This document shows, piece by piece, positions 7,801 through 11,669 of a stretch of 11,669 nt of DNA. Below the pieces are notes generated by a model. That model had not been told where the DNA came from and ran no database searches. It worked only from the letters and a program-made list of their open reading frames with translations. How positions within the stretch are numbered: the first letter of the stretch is position 1; each line of letters starts with the position of its first letter. This stretch comes from an uncultured beta proteobacterium. GTDB lineage: Bacteria; Pseudomonadota; Gammaproteobacteria; Burkholderiales; Burkholderiaceae. The stretch lies in NCBI GenBank assembly GCA_903944255.1, contig CAJARE010000328.1, positions 1 to 11,669 of the forward strand, read 5' to 3'. The translations under genes were made by a program, and so were the position numbers.

Positions 7801-8392
7801 AAATATCTTCAACACGAGTGAGATTCTCTACAGTGTCTTCTAAACGAGAAGCAGTTTCTTTACGGCGCTCTTTGTATTTAGAAACGCCTGCTGCCTCTTC
7901 CAAGAACACGCGTAATTCTTCTGGCTTAGCTTCTAAAATACGGTTAATCGTTCCCTGACCAATAATGGCGTAACCTCTTGGGCCCATACCAGTACCCAAG
8001 AAAATATCTTGAATGTCTTTACGACGCACGACTTGATTATTAACGTAGTAACTTGAATTGCCATCTCGCGTTAAAACGCGTTTCACACCTAATTCAGTAA
8101 ACGCACTCCACTGCCCTTGCGCACGTCCATCCGAATTATCAAAAATGAGTTCGACACTCGCGCGGCCTGATGGCTTACGTAAACCAGAACCGTTAAAAAT
8201 AACGTCCTGCATCGATTCGCCACGAAGTTCACTAGCGCGAGATTCGCCCAAAACCCAACGGACGGCATCAATGATGTTTGACTTTCCGCAACCATTAGGC
8301 CCTACAACGCCAATTAATTGGCCAGGTAATTCAAAATGGGTTGGGTCAACGAAGGACTTAAAGCCGGAAAGTTTGATAGATTTCAGTTGCAC
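4871..8392 (-). CDS. smc: Chromosome segregation protein SMC
   Basis: This is the ATPase subunit of the Smc-ScpAB condensin, which compacts and segregates chromosomes by loop extrusion. The 1173-residue chain has the expected order: N-terminal ATPase half with Walker A GPNGCGKSN (31-39) and Q-loop Gln146; a long coiled coil (about 170-500); a hinge dimerisation domain (about 505-655); the returning coiled coil (about 655-990); and the C-terminal half with signature LSGGE (1074-1078) and Walker B FCLLDEVD (1098-1105). The hinge starts GKIGPWLESKGL and lacks the classical glycine-rich ending, as is common in beta- and gammaproteobacterial Smc. The start is GTG: MQLKSIKLSGFKSFVDP is the normal Smc N-terminus and no in-frame ATG precedes it nearby. 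No convincing ribosome-binding site is visible before the GTG. The partners scpA and scpB are not in the window. It is the first gene of the minus-strand operon, divergent from dapD. Confidence 0.98.
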   Translation of the reverse strand: MQLKSIKLSGFKSFVDPTHFELPGQLIGVVGPNGCGKSNIIDAVRWVLGESRASELRGESMQDVIFNGSGLRKPSGRASVELIFDNSDGRAQGQWSAFTELGVKRVLTRDGNSSYYVNNQVVRRKDIQDIFLGTGMGPRGYAIIGQGTINRILEAKPEELRVFLEEAAGVSKYKERRKETASRLEDTVENLTRVEDILRELDQQLTRLEKQATVAERHAEFSMQMKSQQQLLWFVRQTEAGKEQERHANGIRDTQVGLEEQTAKLRHADAELETMRTQQYALQDKVSQAQGDLYQTNSDVSQVESQIHYVQEARQRLQQQIQDLQAQLQRWTVQETDAAQAQRTAEHDLSLAAEKEATLLSQLAGLMDQMPSRDDAYQNANNGLNAARDSLAAIEQRLASLGERMRAMTAQSDELKGRETRLTSELDGMRRPDAQALQTAIDRQTMAQRKVDESKQRAQDTQQRVPAADEARNTAQQNVQTANHDVAQTEAKLTALTALQASVQAQGKIGPWLESKGLKESKRLWQELKVESGWEAALESVLRERLAAVTAKSVQETLALANDAPPSRLAILLTDDITPAHTSAPADIAPLLSRVKSAGAANLTSVLQEWLDNIYIASSLEDALHRREKLPAGGAFVTQQGHLVSRVGVQLYAADSEQAGMLARAQEMESLEKQLRAQQLMQSELQGELDQCAANYQAAHQAAEQARINAEHAVQEAHGFEVERMQLTQAEEQYSIRAAQIQNELGELHQQMQQLNTTQEQSTNELSESEDSKQGLQAALTSAQEKLELTTQERDRLRESSRAAEMAAQEAAFATRSLQQRITDLQRDQSTARTQIMEIQDKHDLATQELQSLSDEEAQEKLQGLLLARSAREAALANARTEQDALLHQLREADEARMQVERGLQPMRDKVVDLQLREQAARLNYEQFATLLSEAEADLSALEASFSADLKVSVLQSEVNRLNAEIQSLGPVNMAALDELASSRERKQFLDAQSADLNEAMQTLTDAIAKIDAETRDLLQGTFDQVNGHFGKLFPELFGGGHAELVMTGEEILDAGVQVMAQPPGKKNSSIYLLSGGEKALTAIALVFSLFLLNPAPFCLLDEVDAPLDDANTLRYSQMVAKMADKTQFVFISHNKITMEIAHQLIGVTMQEQGVSRIVAVDISSAVSMVEAA
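4879..4883 (-). promoter_or_regulatory. Ribosome-binding site for zipA inside the last codons of smc
   Basis: GGAGG on the minus strand lies within the last codons of smc (Val-Glu-Ala-Ala-stop), eight bases before the GTG. It favours the GTG at 4868-4870 over the downstream ATGs as the zipA start. Because the site is translated as part of smc, ribosomes finishing smc can be handed straight to zipA. Confidence 0.6.
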
Positions 8393-8428
8393 GGCGTACT
8401 TTGCAGGGAAAAAAGGGGTTCAAATAAA

Positions 8429-8448
8429 AGGTGCAAATATTTACACCT
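8429..8448. promoter_or_regulatory. Near-perfect 20-base palindrome in the smc–dapD intergenic region, candidate operator
   Basis: The arms are AGGTG at 8429-8433 and CACCT at 8444-8448, with AAATATTT in the centre. Eighteen of 20 positions are symmetric; the only mismatch pair is C8434 with A8443. It lies 36 bases before the smc GTG and 120 bases before dapD. On the minus strand it overlaps a loose promoter-like pair (TTGCTA at 8469-8464, 18-base spacer, TGTAAA at 8445-8440), a geometry suited to a repressor of smc. A hairpin followed by TTTTATTT in the smc direction is the alternative reading, but the stem is AT-rich. I cannot assign the site to a known regulator. Confidence 0.45.
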
Positions 8449-8481
8449 AAAGTGGGAAGATGATAGCAAGCTTGAAGCAAC

Positions 8482-8511
8482 TTGGACGTGTTTTTGCCTC
8501 ATCGATATAAT
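8482..8511 (+). promoter_or_regulatory. Predicted sigma-70 promoter for the dapD operon
   Basis: A perfect TATAAT at 8506-8511 is preceded, after an 18-base spacer, by TTGGAC at 8482-8487. The -35 element is weak, keeping only the leading TTG. Transcription would start near 8518, leaving a leader of about 50 bases before dapD. Within that leader AGGGA (8527-8531) and TCCCT (8537-8541) can form a 5-bp stem with a 5-base loop; I see no known riboswitch. Confidence 0.55.
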
Positions 8512-8568
8512 GATAAATCTACCTTCAGGGACAAAATCCCTTAACAATCCGATAGTTAACTGAAAAGC

Positions 8569-9396
8569 ATGAGCCAATCACCACAAAACATCATTGAACA
8601 AGCCTGGGAAAACCGTACAAACCTCTCTCCAGACAGCGCCCCTGCAGATGTTCGTAGCGCTGTAAATAGCGTATTAGAGGGTCTCAATAACGGCAGTATT
8701 CGCGTTGCAGAACGCCGTGGCGTTGGGCAATGGGAAGTAAATCAATGGGTTAAGAAGGCTGTTTTGCTCTCATTTCGCCTTGAGGACAATAAACCCATGG
8801 CTGCTGGCGGCTATACCCAGTTCTATGACAAGGTTCCGAGCAAATTCGAAAACTACACAGCGGCTGACTTTGCTGCAGGTGGCTTTAGGGTAGTGCCTCC
8901 CGCAATAGCTCGCAGAGGCTCATTTATTGGCAAAAACGCTGTTTTGATGCCTTCTTACGTCAATATTGGCGCCTATGTAGGCGAAGGTTCCATGGTCGAT
9001 ACCTGGGCTACAGTAGGCTCTTGCGCCCAAATCGGTAAAAACGTACACCTCTCTGGTGGCGTAGGAATTGGTGGTGTTTTAGAGCCGATTCAGGCTGGGC
9101 CAGTCATTATTGAAGATAACTGCTTTATTGGCGCCCGCTCTGAAGTAGTTGAAGGGGTCATCATTGAAGAAAATGCGGTACTTTCCATGGGTGTTTATAT
9201 TGGTCAGAGTACCAAGATTTATGACCGTGAAACTGGCGAAGTGCATTACGGCCGGGTACCCGCTGGATCAGTGGTTGTTCCAGGCTCTCTTCCTTCAGCT
9301 TGCGGTAAATACAGCTTATATGCTGCAGTGATCGTCAAGAAAGTCGATGCTCAGACTAGAGCAAAAACAGCCATCAACGAATTACTTCGCGATTAA
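8569..9396 (+). CDS. dapD: 2,3,4,5-tetrahydropyridine-2,6-dicarboxylate N-succinyltransferase DapD
   Basis: DapD transfers succinyl from succinyl-CoA to tetrahydrodipicolinate, in the succinylase route to meso-diaminopimelate and lysine. It is a cytoplasmic trimer. At 275 residues it matches the usual length (274 in E. coli). An N-terminal helical domain (about 1-100) contains QWVKKAVLLSFR. A left-handed parallel beta-helix of hexapeptide repeats follows (about 108-230), with GFRVVPPA, VLMPSYVNIGAYV, VDTWATVGSCAQIGKNVHL and DNCFIGARSEVVEGV, all hallmarks of this enzyme. The C-terminus SLYAAVIVKKVDAQTR is also typical. The ATG fits the normal N-terminus SPQNIIEQAWE, though only a weak purine run (GAAAAG) precedes it. 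It is the first gene of the + strand operon, 18 bases before dapE. The aminotransferase gene dapC, often adjacent in relatives, is not beside it here, because smc occupies the upstream side. Confidence 0.98.
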   Translation: MSQSPQNIIEQAWENRTNLSPDSAPADVRSAVNSVLEGLNNGSIRVAERRGVGQWEVNQWVKKAVLLSFRLEDNKPMAAGGYTQFYDKVPSKFENYTAADFAAGGFRVVPPAIARRGSFIGKNAVLMPSYVNIGAYVGEGSMVDTWATVGSCAQIGKNVHLSGGVGIGGVLEPIQAGPVIIEDNCFIGARSEVVEGVIIEENAVLSMGVYIGQSTKIYDRETGEVHYGRVPAGSVVVPGSLPSACGKYSLYAAVIVKKVDAQTRAKTAINELLRD

Positions 9397-9414
9397 GTCA
9401 AATAAAGACCATTT

Positions 9415-10566
9415 ATGAGCGCAGCCCTTGATCTAACCGAAGCTCTTATTGCCTGCCGCTCTGTTACGCCAGTTGATGGTGGCTGCCAAGATCTCATTGC
9501 TAAACGATTGCAAGCTATTGGCTTTCATACAGAAAGTGTTGTCAGTGGTCCAGAAGCTTTTCAGGTGACCAATCTATGGGCCATTAAAAAAGGAAAGGCT
9601 GGAGATCAGGGTAAAGTTTTAATGTTTGCTGGTCATACCGATGTTGTCCCAACAGGTCCATTGGAAAAGTGGGACAGCGATCCTTTTACGCCTTCTATTC
9701 GTGATGGCATGCTCTATGGGCGCGGTGCCGCCGATATGAAGACCTCATTAGCAGGCTTCGTGGTTGCTACAGAAGAATTCATCATTCACCATCCTAATCA
9801 TCAAGGTTCAATTGCTTTTTTAATTACTAGCGATGAAGAAGGTCCCGCACATGACGGCACGGTCATTATGTGTGAGCGCCTCCAAAAGCAAGGTCAGCGT
9901 CTAGACTATTGCGTGATTGGCGAGCCCACTTCAGTAGATCAGCTTGGCGACATGATCAAGAACGGTCGTCGCGGCTCACTCTCGGGTAAATTAAAAATCA
10001 ATGGAATTCAGGCGCATATTGCTTATCCCCATTTAGGCAAGAATCCCATTCATCTTGCTGCCCCAGCAATTGCAACCCTTTCTCAGACTGAATGGGACAA
10101 AGGCAATGAGTATTTCCAGCCTACGAGCTTTCAAATTTCTAATATTCATGCAGGCACTGGTGCTAATAACATCATCCCTAGCGAACTCGCAATAGAGTTC
10201 AACTTCCGCTTTTCTACCGAGAGCAAACCAGAACAACTGCGCGAGCGAGTTGAAAAGATTCTCAAAGATGCTGGACTTGATTTTGAAATTGACTGGCACT
10301 TAGGTGGCAGCCCATTTATTACTGGTGACGGCACTTTAGCTAACGCCTTGCGTTCAGCCATCAAGGCAGAAACTGGTGTGCATACCGAGTTATCTACAAC
10401 CGGTGGCACAAGTGATGGTCGCTTCATTGCTAAAGTATGCAAGGAAGTTGTCGAGTTTGGACCCCTAAATGCTACAAGTCATAAGATTAATGAATGTGTC
10501 ATCGTAGATAACGTTGAGCCCCTGAAAAATATTTACCGCAGAACGCTAGAGCAATTGGTTGCTTAA
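9415..10566 (+). CDS. dapE: Succinyl-diaminopimelate desuccinylase DapE
   Basis: DapE hydrolyses N-succinyl-LL-diaminopimelate to LL-diaminopimelate and succinate, two steps after DapD. It is a dizinc M20-family amidohydrolase, usually a dimer. The 383-residue chain is close to the E. coli length (375). Expected metal ligands are visible: His74 in GHTDVVP, bridging Asp107 in GRGAADMKT, Glu142 in SDEEGP, Glu170 in IGEPT, and His356 in NATSHKINE. The general base is Glu141, and Asp76 supports His74. The lid and dimerisation domain occupies about residues 180-295, with RRGSLSGKLKINGIQAH at its start. No active-site residue is missing. The ATG lies 18 bases after the dapD stop, with a poor ribosome-binding site, so translation may depend partly on coupling. 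The stop codon TAA is directly followed by the TTG of prmB. Confidence 0.98.
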   Translation: MSAALDLTEALIACRSVTPVDGGCQDLIAKRLQAIGFHTESVVSGPEAFQVTNLWAIKKGKAGDQGKVLMFAGHTDVVPTGPLEKWDSDPFTPSIRDGMLYGRGAADMKTSLAGFVVATEEFIIHHPNHQGSIAFLITSDEEGPAHDGTVIMCERLQKQGQRLDYCVIGEPTSVDQLGDMIKNGRRGSLSGKLKINGIQAHIAYPHLGKNPIHLAAPAIATLSQTEWDKGNEYFQPTSFQISNIHAGTGANNIIPSELAIEFNFRFSTESKPEQLRERVEKILKDAGLDFEIDWHLGGSPFITGDGTLANALRSAIKAETGVHTELSTTGGTSDGRFIAKVCKEVVEFGPLNATSHKINECVIVDNVEPLKNIYRRTLEQLVA

Positions 10567-11481
10567 TTGCCTTCTCAATCGATCATGGACCCTGAGCCTT
10601 CACAATCCCTCACTCTAAATCAGTGCATTGAAAACATTGCACAAAAATTAGCAGTAGCAAATTTGCATTACGGTCACGGAGCCCTTGACTCTCATAGCGA
10701 GGCTCTCTGGATTGCTAGCAAGCAACTTGGTTTAAGTCCTACCGAGGCGCTCGATTGCTTGGATCAAACCATCAATACAGACCAAATTCAAAACGCGATG
10801 CACATTACTAATGAAAGAATTTCAACCCGTAAGCCCCTTGCTTATATTTTGGGTGAAGCGTGGTTAATGGGTGTCCCCTTTTATTGCAGTGAACAAAGCA
10901 TCGTACCTCGCTCATGGATTGCTGAGCTCATCGTAGATGGGATGTTGGAGTCCTGGCTGCCAGCAGATGGAAAAGTCTTAGATCTTTGTACTGGCAATGG
11001 ATCTCTTGCCATCTTGCTAGCCCTGTCATGCCCAGATATTCACGTCAGTGCTTGCGATATCAGCATGCCGGCTCTCTCTCTAGCAGCGCGTAATATTGAT
11101 CGCCATCACCTGAATTCACAAATTGAATTGCTCAATGGAGACCTATGGGATGCCCTACCTGAGCCAAACGATGACAATCTTTTCGATCTCATTATTTGCA
11201 ATCCACCCTATGTCAACGCTCACTCTATGAGCATCTTGCCTGCTGAATATCATGCTGAACCTACTCTTGCATTAGCCGGGGGTGATGATGGTATGGATTT
11301 AATTCGTCGCATCATTGCAGCCGCGCCAGATTATTTATCTGAGAGGGGAGCTTTGTTGCTAGAGATTGGTAATGAATTTGAGAATTTCAAAAAAGCTTTT
11401 CCTCAAATTCCGGTGATCTGGATGGAGGTTTCTGCAGGCGAAGAGCAGGTGCTCTTAATACAGGCAGAAGACCTACGCTAA
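10567..11481 (+). CDS. prmB: Ribosomal protein uL3 N5-glutamine methyltransferase PrmB
   Basis: PrmB is an S-adenosylmethionine-dependent enzyme that methylates a glutamine side chain of 50S protein uL3 (L3), helping ribosome assembly. The N-terminal helical substrate-binding part (about 15-115) has NLHYGHGALDS, typical of PrmB rather than of the release-factor methylase PrmC. The Rossmann methyltransferase domain follows: motif I LDLCTGNGSLAI (138-149), acidic ribose-binding Asp164 in SACDIS, and the catalytic NPPY (212-215) with following YVNAHSMSILPAEY. The 304-residue length fits the family (310 in E. coli). The given start is TTG, abutting the dapE stop (TAATTG). The alternative is ATG at 10585-10587 (Met7), which removes only six unconserved residues. 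Neither has a clear ribosome-binding site, so the start is uncertain and reinitiation after dapE is likely. It ends three bases from the radA stop on the opposite strand. Confidence 0.95.
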   Translation: MPSQSIMDPEPSQSLTLNQCIENIAQKLAVANLHYGHGALDSHSEALWIASKQLGLSPTEALDCLDQTINTDQIQNAMHITNERISTRKPLAYILGEAWLMGVPFYCSEQSIVPRSWIAELIVDGMLESWLPADGKVLDLCTGNGSLAILLALSCPDIHVSACDISMPALSLAARNIDRHHLNSQIELLNGDLWDALPEPNDDNLFDLIICNPPYVNAHSMSILPAEYHAEPTLALAGGDDGMDLIRRIIAAAPDYLSERGALLLEIGNEFENFKKAFPQIPVIWMEVSAGEEQVLLIQAEDLR

Positions 11482-11484
11482 GAC

Positions 11485-11669
11485 TTAATTGAGTTCGGCA
11501 GCAGCGGTAATCGCTTGATCAATGCGCTCAACAGGAATCACTCTTAATCCTGGAATCTTTGCCTTGGGCATATTGGCCTTTGGAATAATGGCCACCGTGA
11601 ATCCAAGCTTAGCAGCCTCTTTCAAACGCTCTTGTCCGCGTGGGCATGGTCGGATTTCACCTGCCAATC
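11485..11669 (-). CDS. radA: DNA repair protein RadA, C-terminal end only
   Basis: This is the last 61 residues of RadA (Sms), a RecA-like hexameric helicase that drives branch migration in recombinational repair. The fragment belongs to its C-terminal Lon-protease-like domain. GEIRPCPRGQERLKEAAKLGF, with the basic RGQERLKEA core, is characteristic, as are AIIPKAN and the closing GLRVIPVERIDQAI. The frame stays open to the window edge, so the TTG at 11665-11667 is an internal leucine codon rather than a start; the ATPase and zinc-finger parts lie beyond the window. Only three bases separate its stop from that of prmB on the other strand, so no room exists for a terminator between them. Identification rests on a short piece, but the motif is distinctive. 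Confidence 0.9.
   Translation of the reverse strand, partial: LAGEIRPCPRGQERLKEAAKLGFTVAIIPKANMPKAKIPGLRVIPVERIDQAITAAAELN

Noticed and set aside
4871..8392. Glutamine- and alanine-rich repetitive stretch in smc as a tandem repeat or foreign DNA
   Set aside because: The heptad-like composition is normal for the Smc coiled-coil arms and no exact DNA repeat unit is visible.
8058..8450. 130-codon open frame on the + strand over the smc 5' end
   Set aside because: It lies antisense to the conserved Walker A region of smc, its protein has no recognisable family, and smc is intact; it is a shadow frame.
8467..8474. CAAGCTTG 8-base palindrome upstream of the dapD -35 element
   Set aside because: An 8-base perfect palindrome is expected by chance at this scale, and nothing else marks it as a binding site.
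8554..8561. AGTTAACT palindrome just before the dapD start
   Set aside because: It is only eight bases, AT-rich and isolated, so chance is the simplest explanation.
8383..8577. 64-codon minus-strand open frame spanning the smc–dapD intergenic region
   Set aside because: It overlaps the smc start out of frame and covers the dapD promoter and start; no coding character is seen.

Overview
The window looks like core chromosome of a betaproteobacterium in the Burkholderiales, and most resembles Polynucleobacter. This is inferred from the gene order smc–zipA–ligA beside dapD–dapE–prmB, from protein features such as the short beta/gamma-type Smc hinge, and from moderate base composition by eye. No search was run. 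All complete genes are intact, packing is dense, and no insertion sequence, tRNA, rRNA, CRISPR array or prophage gene is visible. No stretch over 300 bases lacks a gene.

Layout. A LysR-type regulator, cut at its 5' end by the window edge, runs on the + strand (1-750). It converges on a five-gene minus-strand cluster transcribed from about 8.4 kb down to 0.8 kb: smc, zipA-like, ligA, a class II aldolase/adducin-family gene and a 4-oxalocrotonate-tautomerase-family gene. Gaps in this cluster are 0, 9, 12 and 12 bases, so it is very probably one operon, with a weak terminator candidate at its end (751-772). A 176-base divergent intergenic region (8393-8568) separates smc from the + strand operon dapD–dapE–prmB. 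It holds a likely dapD promoter with a perfect TATAAT and a 20-base near-perfect palindrome close to smc. The last gene, radA, faces prmB tail to tail with 3 bases between, and only its C-terminal end is inside the window.

How the genes work together. Smc (chromosome compaction and segregation), the ZipA-like protein (FtsZ anchoring at the division site) and LigA (nick sealing) place three steps of the chromosome-division cycle on one message. DapD and DapE catalyse two steps of the succinylase route to meso-diaminopimelate and lysine, for peptidoglycan and protein. PrmB methylates ribosomal protein uL3. RadA is a recombination helicase. The aldolase and tautomerase genes look like small-molecule metabolism added to the end of the housekeeping operon.

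I see no novel defence or mobile system. The observations most worth following up are an apparent internal duplication of the FtsZ-binding fold in the ZipA-like protein, the palindrome in front of smc, and the dominance of GTG/TTG starts in the smc operon.
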